The notes under the pieces are model-generated. The model saw only the letters and a program-made list of their open reading frames with translations, was not told where the DNA came from and made no database searches. Shown piece after piece: positions 39,369-52,030 of a stretch of 64,000 nucleotides of DNA. Each line of letters begins with the position of its first letter. Position 1 is the first letter of the stretch. The DNA comes from Sambucus nigra (taxonomy: Eukaryota; Streptophyta; Magnoliopsida; Dipsacales; Adoxaceae): positions 367,622,605-367,686,604 of the forward strand of contig OX422216.1 in the NCBI GenBank assembly GCA_949130495.1, read 5' to 3'. The position numbers were made by a program, and so were the translations under genes.

Positions 39369-39536
39369 TAATACATTATCCTCATTATGTTCATGATTGT
39401 AATCTCTAATAAAAAAAAATATAGCTCCATCCTGCGATGTATTGGTGACGAGTATATAACGCAACTTGAGTAGTAAAGTCTTGTGTTAATGCATAAGCAG
39501 GTAAAGAGTACGTATGTTGAGCTACCAAAGAAATAG
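39369..39536 (-). pseudogene. psaB: Plastid psaB fragment with internal deletion
   Basis: On the minus strand it reads [32 protein letters not shown], then [17 protein letters not shown], from photosystem I protein A2. About nine codons expected between YIAG and GAIFF are missing, and a small shift breaks the frame. It is opposite in strand to the adjoining psaA piece, whereas in plastids psaA and psaB are co-directional. Confidence 0.88.
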
Positions 39537-39951
39537 ATGTTTATCCCTAAAATATTTGGAGACATTTTACAGACACGCACAAAGGGTTTACTTGTTACTA
39601 ATATATCCTAGCCTTTGTTCTTCTTCAGATCCATTATTTTCACTCCGATCATATTATAGATCATGTAAATCTAACGGAAATAAATGTGTTTCCATACTAT
39701 TAAATCTTAGCGAACTAGATAAACTATAATTTATTAAGTTCGCTTATTCTACTGGATATTACGGAGCCTGCTCATGTATGACATGATTTGGATCTGATCA
39801 TTGAAAAGATTCTCTTCAAGCGAACCAACCTATCCTCTGTATGGGGCGAGGGGTCTTCCTTTTTTGTATGTGTGTGTGAGAGAGAATGTTATGATTAAAA
39901 ATACTAAACTAATTAGGTATTCAATAAACTAGACTCTCGCGCTAACCAACT

Positions 39952-39954
<3 letters not shown>
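39537..39954. other. No gene identified; may continue the plastid patch
   Basis: An open stretch at 39514-39729 has no recognised match. The composition resembles plastid spacer sequence, but no gene was identified. Confidence 0.3.
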
Positions 39955-40013
<59 letters not shown>

Positions 40014-40014
40014 T

Positions 40015-40054
<40 letters not shown>
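39955..40054. repeat. (CT)n-(TA)n microsatellite
   Basis: CT run of ~55 bp then TA run of ~35 bp, abutting the left end of the next element. Confidence 0.95.
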
Positions 40055-40057
<3 letters not shown>

Positions 40058-40999
40058 GGGCGGAGCTACACTAGGACGAGTGGGTGCGGAGGCACCCACT
40101 GAAATTCTGAGATTTCTGATTTTTTTTATACCTTTGTGTAATAACTTAATTGTTGAGGTGAAACTGTTAATTTCTGAAACCTTAATCATTTATATGAAAG
40201 AGACCTGCATTTCTTTAATGGAAAATACTAGGGAGACCCACTTCGTGGACACATTTCGTGGACACACTGCATTAAAAGCTTATACCTTATTGTTTTGGGT
40301 CCCGCCAGGGCATCAACCAATGCAATAAATACTTGTACATATTTTTGTCTTATTCACGGGCCATGAAATGTGTCCACAAAGTGGGTCTCCCTAGCATTAC
40401 TCTTCTTTAATAGCCAGCTGGCCCTATTTTCCAAGAGAACTCTTCTTCTTTCTCTCCCTCGAAGAACAAAGCTTCTTAACCTCCTTAACCATCCATTATC
40501 CAGATCTTGCTCACCATTATCCACATAAAAGGTAAGTTAACTTTTATATTTCTGATTTTTTTTCCAGACGGCCATTAGAATTGTTAGACTAGTAATTTTT
40601 TTTTCTTCGGGCCATTAGATTTCATTTCTTAATTCTGTTATACTAATAATGTTAGACCATTATGTTAGATTTGTTAGGCTGATTTATTTGACTTTTCCAG
40701 TTTGGAACTTTTGACTTTTATAATTTGGAACAAAGCTTAAGATTAATTCTTTTAATGTACATATTTATTAGCTGATTTATGTTAGATTAAATTTATTAGA
40801 CTTTTTATTGATTTATGTTAGCTGATTTATGAATATTAATGCATGATTTTTTTGTTGAAATTTTCTTTAGTACTAGATTTATGCCCAAAAAAGTAAAAAT
40901 AGCTTCAAAAAATTCGCCTCGGGGGCTCTCGCCCCCGAACCCCCGGGAATCATCACACACTTTCGCACCCACTCACTAATAATCCTGGCTCCGCCACTG
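40055..40999. mobile_element. DNA element with GGCGGAGC inverted ends between TA tracts
   Basis: Left end CATGGGCGGAGCTACACTAGG-like (40055 on); inverted right end CAGTGGCGGAGCCAGGATT. It is flanked by (TA)n on both sides. Near the right end lies a CTCGGGGGC...GCCCCCGA hairpin (~40918-40945). It is non-coding. A splice-donor-like AAAGGTAAGTT occurs at ~40529. The superfamily is not certain. Confidence 0.6.
40228..40394. mobile_element. Foldback MITE nested in the element above
   Basis: Ends CTAGGGAGACCCACTTCGTG and inverted CTAGGGAGACCCACTTTGTG, continued by GGACACATTTC in both arms; 167 bp in total. Confidence 0.82.
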
Positions 41000-41030
<31 letters not shown>

Positions 41031-41782
41031 TATTTTTAATTTTTTGTGTAGTTTAAACATTTTAGGGACATGTAAAAAAAGCAACTCAAATTATATATTT
41101 TTTTTATTTTCAAAATATGGTTTAAATAGTTATTAGTAGCTTAAAAATTGACACATTTCGATCCATTTTTTAAGAAAGAAAAAAAAATATATTTTGAGTT
41201 GATTTTTTTACAAGTCCATAAAATATTTAAACAACACAAAAAAATAACAACAAAATATTATTTTGCTATTTAAAAAAAATAGCCCGTCTTGTGCACCCGT
41301 TCTTAGGCACTCGTCAGCTCTCTCTCTCTCTCTCTCTCTCTTATATATATATATATATATATATTAATATCCACCAACCATGTCAGTGGATCATGTGTCT
41401 GGGTACTATCCATCCTGAATATTAACATCTCCTACTCACCTATATAAGGCAGAGCATTAACAATCATCCCCTCGAATATCTCTCGAATTCTCTATCATTC
41501 ATTTCCTCATACATGAGATATGTCATGTAGACTTGAAAGAAAGAACATAAGCCTCAGGAGCATAATCATTAAGTCATCACTAGACTAATGAAGACGCATC
41601 ACTCTCATAAATGCCCAGAAAGTTCATCTCTTTCGGATTCAACACTCTTTGTCCTTAAAAGGGAAGCGATTTACCCGAAATATGTAATGTACTGATAACT
41701 TCAATTATGAACAAAACACGATATAATCGCCTGGGCTACGAGTAACACTAACATGGTGTACTAACGAATAGTCTTCCCTAAA
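41000..41782. other. Microsatellites and gene-free sequence
   Basis: (TA)n/(GT)n at 41000-41030 and (CT)n/(TA)n at 41320-41364; otherwise AT-rich with no gene. Confidence 0.6.
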
Positions 41783-42172
41783 TGTGACATCCGTAAATTC
41801 CATATTTGAAGTAATTAGGCATAAATACACAAGTTACAAGAATTAAACAATTAATAACATTATAAGTATATGAAATAACATAAGAGTGAAAAAAAATATG
41901 GATAAATCTTAAACTATACAAAAATGACAATAACTAAAATCCAAATAGTGCATAAGGCTCAAAATGTAACTCACATAATCAACTGACACATGAATAATAG
42001 TCCTTGGATAAAAAACTGTACAACTTAAATCTAACCCAAAGTCCTCCGACTAAAATAATCTATAGTTGAATAAAAACTACACTATAAGAATCCTCGACTG
42101 CAAACCACTCAACAATAAATTACATTACTATCATACTCCTTATGTTCATCGCGAAACGTGGGCAAAAAATAA
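41783..42172 (+). mobile_element. Possible LTR 5' fragment
   Basis: It starts TGTGACATCCGTAAATTCC, similar to family-1 LTR starts (TGTAATACCCCGTA). It is cut off where element G begins at 42173. Only the start supports the call. Confidence 0.3.
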
Positions 42173-42345
42173 TGTAACGCCTTGCCCAATATTTTATTAG
42201 TTTTCCTGTACGAATTGTAATAATATGAAAACTTTGGGATTTGGATCATTATAATTTGGTTTATATCCATATTTGACTATTTTTTAGTCTTGATGATAAT
42301 TGTTGGAAGTTTTTGAGTTAGAATTGGAGATATTGAATATTGTAG

Positions 42346-42546
42346 TTCGAACGAGTTAAGGGTTGTTCGAATGAAATCGTTGTTTCATTCAAACGAAGAT
42401 AGGTGGTTCGAACAAGAAGCGAAGGTCGTTGAAACTGGAGATCGAACGAGGATTGAATGAGACCCCACTATATACCTAAGAAGACTCGTTAGAAGATCGT
42501 TCGAAGGCTAGTTCGAATGAGAAGCCATTCTCGTTCGAACAAGGTC
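42346..42546. repeat. Palindromic island in G 5' LTR
   Basis: Reiterated GTTCGAACGAG, TTGTTCGAATGAA, ATCGAACGAGG and CTCGTTCGAACAAG words, 170-370 bp from the LTR start. Confidence 0.8.
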
Positions 42547-42789
42547 CCCAATTTTTTTTAAATCGAGTTACCCTTGTGTTCTATCACACTCTGGGCCCTT
42601 GGATTGATGAGGCGTCGAATTCTGGTGCACCCAGCTGGGCAAAATCGGGATTTTAATATTTGGGAGGGATTTTATAAGGGTTTGTGGGTTTCATTTGGGA
42701 TTAAAAGAGGAGGGTGGTCCTTTGCCTCATATTTTCAGATTTCCTCACCTGCGCTCTCTTATTTTTATGATGTTTCAACTTCCCCAAAT

Positions 42790-42808
42790 CCCCCCCCCCC
42801 CCCCCCCC
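42790..42808. repeat. Poly-C run
   Basis: 19 consecutive C in the G 5' LTR. The corresponding place in the 3' LTR (63697-63749) has a CT microsatellite instead. Confidence 0.9.
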
Positions 42809-44005
42809 AAACACCATTTCTACACCATGCCATCACCATCCCTCCACCTTATAACAACATATTTTACAAGTATTTCACCATATGTCAACATTATACACTC
42901 ATTTCTGTCATTGTTGGACAAACCTTTGTTTGGGGGTTCTTGAAGATGAATGTAATGCCCCACATATTTTTGGAATAAAATAAAATAAAATAAGGATTAA
43001 ATTAATTCGGTGAAATTAATTAATCTGGGATTTCAAGTAATTAAACTCAATATTATTTATAAAGTCTAGAATTTGACTTTAATCATTTGGAATAAATCAA
43101 ACGGGATTTATTTATTCTTATAAAAAGTATTTAGGTGTGTCACGACACAATTAATGTATTTTTGGGATAAAATATTTGGTACGCACTTTGAAGGGTATTA
43201 CGGTCTCATTTGTGTATTTTGGACCCTTAAATATGGTCCCGGGATATATGTATATGTGTTGGGTAGTTATCGGGCTAGTTAGATTTTGTATTTGAGCTCG
43301 TTTGGGGGTCCAAAGTTAGGGCCTAAAACCCAACTTGGGAATTGAGAATAATATAAGAATTGAGGGAAGAAAAATAAACCCCCACTCCTATCAAAACTCA
43401 ACCCTAGCAGCCCTACTTCAAGAGAGAGAGGAACAAAGGCTTATGAGGAGGAAGAGCACCCTAAGAGGAGGAAAGAGGCTTCGCTACACAATTCCAGGCA
43501 AGGATTCTCTTGCCATATTTATTCAATTTGTGCTATTTTCATATGAATGTTAACTCCATATTTAGATTTAAGGTTGAATCATGTTTTGAGATTTTTGGAT
43601 TTTGATTATATTGGAATTGATGATGAATAACTCATGTAGAGGGTTGTCTTATATGTAGAATTTATTCCATAAATTAGGTATCAACAAATCTGAATATTAG
43701 TGTTAAATTCCATAAGTTTTTATAGTTATTTGAGAATAATTGACTAAGCAATGTATAGAAGGACGTTGTTAATTAGAGGACTTAAACTTTTATGTAGATC
43801 TCCTAATGAATACTCTTTCTTGTGAATTCAATCTGATTGGGATTTGTAGAATGTTAAAATAGTACAATTCTTTAAATGGGTATTAATTGTTAGTGTTGGA
43901 TCTATAGATTTTCGGTTTAATAGTTAGGATTTGCGTACTGTTTCTGGGTTAAAATGGGGTCTGGGGAGCAAAAAAAATTAAGGAAGGCGAAGGATGGTAA
44001 AGAAG

Positions 44006-44092
44006 AAGGGTCGTTTGAATGACAGTACATATCGTTCAAAAGAGATTGTATCTCGTTCGAACGAGATGGTTATCTCATTTAAACAACCATGG
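44006..44092. repeat. Palindromic island in LTR E
   Basis: TCGTTTGAATGA, TCGTTCAAAAGAG, CTCGTTCGAACGAG and CTCATTTAAACAA words, ~1.06 kb from the LTR start. Confidence 0.8.
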
Positions 44093-45526
44093 CTTTGGAC
44101 ATGGAGATAGATCTTTTCATTACAAACGCGTTGCCACCAGTTTCGTATTTTTTTTATTTTTTTTGAATTAGTAATGATTTTATTACTTAAGGGTGTTCGA
44201 AACTGAAATCCTTTGTGAGAAATCAAATTTCGATTACTTAGGGTTGTCTGTTGATGAGTGTAGGACCCTAAAAAAAATCAAGGAACATTATTTCTACCTT
44301 GTAATTTGAAGGGAATGAATTCGGGGTATGAATTTAGAGTGTTTAAGATGAACAACACTCGAAAAGATATAAACGAATTCAAATGAAAATTTCGGATGGA
44401 ATTAGAATACGGGTCCAAGAAGTGAATCCGAGTATTTTGGTTGAGTGTCACCCTTTTAATAAATTAATTAAGGTATGATTAATTAAATTTCGAGTTGAAA
44501 AAATTGTCTCAGGTATTAAGGGCTAGTGCCACGGGAGTTAGGCACGGGGTAGTCAGTTAATTTATTATATATAATAAATTATCAAGTATCGAATTTTATA
44601 AAAGGGTGTTTAACATAATAGTGGGATTTTGTGCAATAAATTCTGAAGAATCTAAATATGGACCGAATGAGTGATTCTAGGTGTGATAGTTGGGTAATAC
44701 TACTAAATTGTATTACAGGATTCCTTATATATGTGCTTATAATAATTTTTCCAACGATTAGTTAACTCCTTATATATGTACGTATAAACCATTATGAAGA
44801 AGGTATCAAGAAATGTACAATTATTAATAATTTGGAATGATTAAAGTGTTAGTCAAGGGGATAGCATACTAAAATTATTAAGAATATGTGGGTAAGTTTA
44901 GTTTGAGAATACCTGTACCTATAATATTTTAAAAAGGGTAGTTTGAGAAATAACTATGCCTAGGTATTTAAAGAGTAAAAAATTATGAAGCAAGTGTGAT
45001 TTAAGTCCAAAGAGGATTTTATGAGACTTAATATTTAGTTGGAAAACAGTCGTAGGATAACGACTTAAAATGAATTATGGAATAATGAAATAAATGATAT
45101 GGTTAAGTCAAAAAGGTTATAATTTATCTGGATTAGGATATCCTTGGATTAAAGTAGTTAATGAGTAACTACTTATACATATTATATGGGAATAATAATA
45201 TGTATTATATTATATTTTGTGTGGACATACCAGTGGATCGTCCTATTGGCTTGGGGGTTCCCGCGTCGGGCCACGTACCATACGTCGGCATAGGTGGGCT
45301 TGACGTTGTGCAGGCCATATAGGTACTGCGTGGAGGCTCCACCCACTAGAGGTAGGGTTGACGCTGACCGTTCCTATATCATCATTGTGTATGGGTCATA
45401 TATAGGTGCTCTGCATAGGGACCGCCTCCAATTTGTGTGTGTTTATGGTTTTCGCTTAGGATAAGGGATTCCTCCGGACTTTGCCAATAGAGCACGAAAG
45501 AGACACCAACGGTAGATGCCCTAATG

Positions 45527-45527
<1 letters not shown>

Positions 45528-45565
<38 letters not shown>
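45528..45565. repeat. (TA)n tract at the Helitron 3' end
   Basis: Pure TA run directly abutting the CTAG terminus. Confidence 0.95.
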
Positions 45566-45566
<1 letters not shown>

Positions 45567-48500
45567 TAGCGGAATGCCCGTGCCTGAAGGTACGACGAAA
45601 ATTTTCAAAATACATAATCGCAAAATAATTTTTGTTTCAAAGTATGTAATTGCAAAACAACAAAAAATTCGTTCCCCAAAAAATCAATGTGTAGTTTTTA
45701 AAACATTGGTCATAATATCCTTTATTTATAGCACTATTCACCATGCGTAACACATAATAAATAGTCCAACAACATTCTTTTTTTTACAAAAGATTGAATA
45801 GTAAGTAATTGAAGTAAAAAAAAAATTTAATGCAAATAAATGTAAACAATTTAGAAATTTTGGGAAGAATTTCCTTCGTTTATAGGAATATCCACCATGT
45901 TTAGGATATAAAAAACCATCAACAATAGCGGAAAGAATGCACCCTGATTTAAGTGCAAATAATACTTATCTCATTTCGTCATAATAATGACAAGCTATTA
46001 TATAAAACAAATTAAAAAATTTGGGCAAAATACCCTTTATTTATAGGACGATTCATCGCGTTGAACGAATAAAAAATAATAGTGTACGTCATTGATTAGA
46101 TCATACGTCGTATTTAGTTCACAACATTAATAATAGTCCGTCTTGGACCTCGTATAATTTTCGAAGTATGTAATTACAAAACGGAAAAATTTCGTTCCCA
46201 AACAAAACAAAATGTAATTTAAAAAAAAAGGTCTTTAAAAATTTGTGCAAAATTTATTTGTTTATAGGACTATCCACTTTATTTAAAAAATAAAAAAGAC
46301 ACCAACAAAACTAATATTCTATAATAAAAATACTAATAGTTTGTCCTAAATATAGGGTCGCTTTGCAATCTTGCAGCCAATACCAACCACTAAGATAAAC
46401 ATAACATATTTAACTCCATAAACCAAAAAAAAAAACATAACCTAGCGCAGGTAAAGCGTGTTGATGGCATGGTCATAAATTTTATTTTAATTGGTTATAG
46501 TTTAAAAACAGTGTAATTGCGCTTGACAATGAAGAAATATTATGATTTTGAGGAGATTTTAGTGTAAGTAGAGGCCATTACAATTAGCAGGTGGTATAAT
46601 TTATCTTAATATTAGTTTATTGGTATTATCTTTGGCAGGAGAATTCATTTTTAAACATAAAAATTTCATTATTTACTCTATATTATATAATAGTAGCTTA
46701 GCATGGGTATTTACGTAATTATGTAAAGAAGACTGTTTTCAAAAAATAATTGCAAACCTCTTGGTTTTGATATTATCATGTTTTAGCAGGAGAATTGAAC
46801 AATCTTTAAAATTGGTTTCTTACTTTTATTTTCTTAAACAACTCATTATTTGAATGTCAATTTTTTTAGGTTTCCTTGAGTCGACAACTCACCCGTAGAC
46901 AAAAAAAAAAATTATCTTTGTTATCACAATTAAGTCTCTTTTTATTGAGTAGTCCAATCCTCATAAGGACACATCACAACAATTGCTCCCTATGGACAAC
47001 CTATTATTCAGTTCAATACAGTTTTACTGACCTAGTGCTCTGTGAGGTTCAAGATATTTCACCTACTCCAAAAATACTTTGTGAGGCTCGAAACCTGCTT
47101 ACTTTTAAAGAGTACTTTTTTTAATAGAACTTTTGAAAAATACTTGAACACACAAAAAGTTAGAACACAGTTTTTTTATGCTTTGTGGTTTCTTATAAAT
47201 AAAAAATAATAGGAAAAAGTTCTGAAACATTTTTTATTAATAAAACAACACCTTTTTATTAAGTGTCCGAAGAACTAAACAAAACCATAAACGTGAAAAT
47301 TTAAATATAAGAACTAACTAATGGGATATACAGAGCGAAAACATAAAAAAAAGTTATTTAAAATATATGCACCATCATGGTATAAAGTGAACAAATAGGG
47401 AAAAGGATCCTCAAATTGTCATAAGATAGTAGTGTTCTAAAAAACGCGCCTAGGCGGCGCCTAGGCGCGAGGCTTCTTAGATACGCCAAGTTTTGGCCCT
47501 AGGCGTGGATCAAGGCATGGTCAACGATGGTCAACGTTTTTTGGGGTAAGGCGTGAAAAAACGCGCATTTTTTGGGGGTAAGGCGTGAAAAAACGCGAGT
47601 TTTTTAGAAGTAAGGCGTGAAAAGACGCAATTTTTTTTATTTTAAAAAAATAGTATTTTAATTTACAAATATTTTGACATATTTTTAAGGTATGTACCAA
47701 TTTAGTATTTTAAATAGCCTTGCCATAGACAAAAAATATTAAAATATATTAAAAAATGCCTAAACGCCTTTTTACGCCAAGGCCTGCCTAGGCTTCTAAC
47801 GCTTAACGCTTGGCCTCTACACCTCGATCACGCCCCGCGTTTTTTAGAACTTTGTAAGATAGTATTAGACTACAAAATCAAAAACATAATCTTAGTAGGG
47901 GGGGGGGGGGAACTCAACTAGTGTCTTGTGAGCAGATGGAGTATTTACAGTAAATTAAAAGTAGAATCTAAGAACTAATCTCAACAGGGAAAAAACTCAA
48001 TCTTCCAAAGCACTATCAGTTTCTCTCGATATTCCAACCGTGAGCCTAAATAGTCAATCCATGTTTGCTCTCACACTTGTAATTCTATAACACATCCAAA
48101 AAAATTATTGTTTATAATATAGGTAAATCAAAAATCGCAAAAATATTCCTTATTAAAAAAAATTATATTAACAACATTCATTAGAATTGTACAACCACCA
48201 TGAGACAAAAAACTTATTCAAATTCATTAGAAATCAATGGATGAATGGTAGATGTGTGAAGTGTGCTATGAAATAAAATAAGAAAAATACAGTAATACCA
48301 AAAAAATGGAAATAATCACAGCTGGTAGAAACAGACGGACGTGTGGTCGTATCATCAGAGAAACCAAAAACACAGCTGCTGATCAAACTCACCCCCTGCC
48401 TGCAAAATCAATAACAAAACCGAATTCATCGCAAAACAATTATGAAAAATAAATCAAAATGAACCCACATAATATAAATCAAAACCTACCCATGATAATT

Positions 48501-49528
48501 TCGAAATCACAATATCAATACAATTTCGAAATCGCCTCAGATTATGTATTAAAGACATAGTCTTTTGAACTTTACAAAAACACAGTCCGTTACATTGCTA
48601 TTTTGAAGGTTCTTGGTTAGTTAAGGCACAAATGAATAGTCATAAATCAAACCGAACATCAACCCTCAAAGATTCCACTGCACAGGCCCACCAAACGCTG
48701 AGGAAAATCCATCGCTAAACCAGGAAGTCTGCTATGAAATAAAAATAAGAAAAATAAGAGATGGAGCACAACTGTAATGAGTTTTGAGTAAACTTAAGTA
48801 GAACAAAAACTGAAATAAAGTCAAGATCTACACAAAAAAAACAACACCATAGATTCAAAACCCTTCAGACCAAAATAAAACAATATCAGATCTATAAACA
48901 TTGCAAAAAAATAGATCGGTCAAGTATGTCTTCGTCTAAGCTCTGACTAGAATAATATGAGAGAACAATAATGAAACGAACAATAAAAATGCTACATTTT
49001 AAATATACCAACACACCAATTGGCGAAGAAGTTTGGTCAACCGTTGCAAGTTGTAGAAAATCGACACTACACCTGAAAATCGACGCTATACCTGAAAACC
49101 CATGCTATACCTGAAAACCCACCAGCAAAGCAACATCAAAACCCCCCACAAAAATAAATTAAACCGAGAAGAGAATGGTGATTAGAGAAAGGGATACTTG
49201 ACTTCGTCAGTAAAGAAGAAATGGTGTAAATCCTTATCCTCAGTAGGTAAATGGAGGCTAGAGGCTTGTTATGGTGAGGGAGAAAAGGGGAGCCGGTGAG
49301 ATAACATGACCGTGAGTGAGAGAGGTATGAGAAGGAAGAAGTAATATTGATAATCGTGTATAAGAGATGTCTCTTTTCGATTTGAAAGGATCGAGGCTTG
49401 AGTGTGTGTAAGAGATGTCTAGGTGAAATTAAATTAAAGTGAAATGAGATTGAGGTGTAAAACAAATGTATAATTTTGGTGTAAGTTTTAATCTCAACCC
49501 TACATTTCGTGCTTAGGTGGTATTGATC
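45566..49528 (-). mobile_element. Non-autonomous Helitron, inverted (5' end uncertain)
   Basis: On the minus strand the 3' end reads CGTACCTTCAGGCACG, GGCATTCCG, CTAG, followed by T. It has a short hairpin (CGTACC/GGCACG, one mismatch, loop TTCA) ~10 nt before CTAG, as Helitrons have. The 5' end (TC after A) is placed near 49528 (TCAATACCACCTAAGC), but nearby alternatives exist. (TA)n lies beyond both ends. No RepHel helicase ORF is present. Diverged direct repeats of ~550 bp occur at 45585-45760 and 46140-46320. It contains a Mutator-like MITE. Confidence 0.6.
47432..47854. mobile_element. Mutator-like MITE
   Basis: 423 bp. Left end GTGTTCTAAAAAACGCG; inverted right end CAAAGTTCTAAAAAACGCG. 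The perfect 10-bp duplication TAAGATAGTA flanks it (47422-47431 and 47855-47864), in the 9-11 bp range of Mutator elements. The left side carries GCCTAGGCGGCGCCTAGGCG palindromic words and the right side CGCCTTT/GCCTGCCTAGGC words. Confidence 0.9.
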
Positions 49529-49582
49529 TCAACCGTCAATTATCTTATAAATATATGGAATTGTGTCAACATCATTACTCCT

Positions 49583-49587
<5 letters not shown>

Positions 49588-49625
<38 letters not shown>
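49588..49625. repeat. (TA)n tract near the Helitron 5' end
   Basis: Pure TA run; mirrors the tract at 45528-45565. Confidence 0.95.
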
Positions 49626-49627
<2 letters not shown>

Positions 49628-52030
49628 CATTTACCCAGTGTGGTATCCCTTATATGGGAATGTTTTCCTTTTTGTCTAAAGTGTAAACATTGTTTAATGA
49701 TGATGAAATTGGGCTAATAAAATGATGTGGATAACTAAGGATGAAGATGATTCCTAATGAATAATACCGTAAACAATTATAATTAATAATAATAATTGGA
49801 TAGTCTAAGGGAGTAGACAAACATTAAATAGAATGAGAAATGGTGTAACCAATTATTAAATGAGAATAATAATTTGGTAATCTAATAAAATGAAACTTAT
49901 AGCCTAATGGGGTAGACGAAAAAAAAATGAATTTAATCATTAAATGATTTGAAGATCTAGACGAGGGTCACACGTTATGCAATGTAAGGAACTACACTTA
50001 GTTTATGTATCTTGAGAATTTTATATTCTGAAATCTATTTGGGGATAGAGGTGTCAGACATGAGGAACCACTTGTAGTTAGTGCATAATGGAAATGGTTT
50101 ATTCTTTACTTGGATGGTTAAATATTGGAAGTTTATAATTGATATTCATTTTGGGAGACGAGTTGGACTGCTTCTAGATTATAGGTGAGGTACTTGTTAC
50201 GTGTGAGCGTCGATGGAGAGACGTGAAGTATGAGATATTAATAATTGCATATTTATTGGTGAAGAATCCTTGTAGATCTCGGGCTCTAACCCAAATTATA
50301 AACATTTTTCCCCCAGATATTCTTAATGATAGGTAAAGCAAAACTGACGATGGATCAGGCTTGCAGTTGCATTGGATGTAGTGGATTCTGCTCCATGTAC
50401 TCCAGTATAGGTTGTGCTTCAGTCTTTTTGTCAGTTTATTTCATTCTGGGAAATTGTACGGGCATAAGCCCAAGTGTTTATTTATGTTAGTTGTATTTAG
50501 TTTTACATTATGGACATTGTATGGTGACATAGTTTTTATCACTCATGTAAAATAAATTTTTTTTAGTGTTTTTATTCATTGTGGATTTTGATATAAAATA
50601 AAAACAGTTGTTATTTCTTTTAGTGCTGAGAATGGTATAAACTATTGATAAGCCCTATCTTCGGCGTATTGTGCCTGGCCAGCCATTATGTGAGAAAATG
50701 GGGGTTGTTACAACGAAGATAGAAGATTTATGGAGTTTTGTAGGGGAATTCCTTTAAGCTTTCATAGAGTTAAGCTTCGTGGAGCTAGACAACCTCCTTG
50801 AGTCCACCTTAGGAGGTGGGGGCTGCCATCATATTCTTCTTTATTCTACCTTTTTTGGAGCTCCATTTTAGGTAAAAAAAATCTACTCTTTAGTATAAAA
50901 ACTCTATTTTTCGTAGTGTTAGCCACATGGTTAGAATTTATAAGTGTAGGATGCATTCATGAGTTAAGAATGATATTTCGTATGATTTATAAAAATGGAT
51001 TTATAAAGGGTTTCAATGGTTTTGAGAAAAATGGCATATTTCAAGAAAACTTGGTGTTTAAAAATTTTATGGAATAAAAATATTGGGAATGCTTTATGAG
51101 CAAATATTTTCAAGTTTTCTTATGAAAATTGGGGGGGTTTGTATAAATAGACATTTACTCAAATTTTTGAAGAAATAAAAATGTCTTTAACTTGAAAGCA
51201 TGTTTACTACAACATTGTCAAATTTCTAAGGTAAATCACATGTTAAACCTATTTGATAGGATTATTTTGACTTAAAATCTATCTTCTCATGCACATAAAC
51301 TCGCAGTATTTTCAGGTTGAATATATAAACAAGTTTAATGAGGGAATTATTGGGTTTAAACATGAAATAAATAAATTAAAAATTTCGGCCCTTAAGGTGT
51401 GTGAAAAAGGTGTTGAAAGGGGTGATAAGTATATGTTTTTAAGACTACATGAATTACTAAAGAAAATGGTATTTTTCTTATAAAGTAGTCTTATATGTTC
51501 AATGACTTCTTAGAAAGAAAAGTAATGAAATAAAGATGTTTCAAACTTGAAAGGAAAGTTATTTCAAAATGTTAAAGAAGTGTTAATGAGTTAAAAATAC
51601 TTAATAAGTTAGTGTGGGTAACTTAGGGGTGTTTTGATAAATAACACTTGTGAAAAAGGAGAAAATAACAAGTTTGGAAACAAATGGGTAAAATAGTAAT
51701 TTTACATAAAGTGGAACACTGTTGTGAAATAAAAATATTGAAAAAATGTATACAAAATGGTTCTAAATGAACATGACTTGGGGATAAAATCAATGTTAGA
51801 GGATTTGGGACAAAAATGATGATTTTTATAGTGTAACACGAATTGGGGTGGAAACCCAAGTTTTGGCTTCGGCTGAAAAAGAGGGAAAAGGGAATAATGT
51901 GGACATTTGCAAAATGTTAAAATAGATTAACTCAGAGGACACCGGGATAATTAAGGAGGGCCTGAAGTCCTGGGTGAAAGATCCAAAATCACTGTCCAGA
52001 GCATATGGTAGCATAATCGATGATATGGAG

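Larger units (their letters stand above)
42951..50712 (+). mobile_element. Solo LTR E (family 1) in the G 5' LTR, holding a Helitron
   Basis: It starts TGTAATGCCCCACAT and ends GGGGGTTGTTACA. The flanks are ATGAA (42946-42950) and ACGAA (50713-50717), a target duplication with one change. The uninterrupted target is seen in the G 3' LTR at 63928-63955 (GAAGATGAAGATAAAAG). It carries the family blocks: splice-donor-like site near 43497, island at 44006-44092, CGGGCTCTAACCC near 50279. It is lengthened by the reversed Helitron at 45566-49528. Confidence 0.85.

Noticed and set aside
42574..42978. 134-codon ORF with a poly-Pro run
   Set aside because: Runs through the G 5' LTR and a poly-C homopolymer; the 3' LTR counterpart ORF at 63559 has Leu/Ser repeats from CT instead.
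47432..47470. CpG island or gene promoter at the GC-rich spot
   Set aside because: The GC-rich words belong to the ends and subterminal repeats of a Mutator-like MITE with an exact target duplication.
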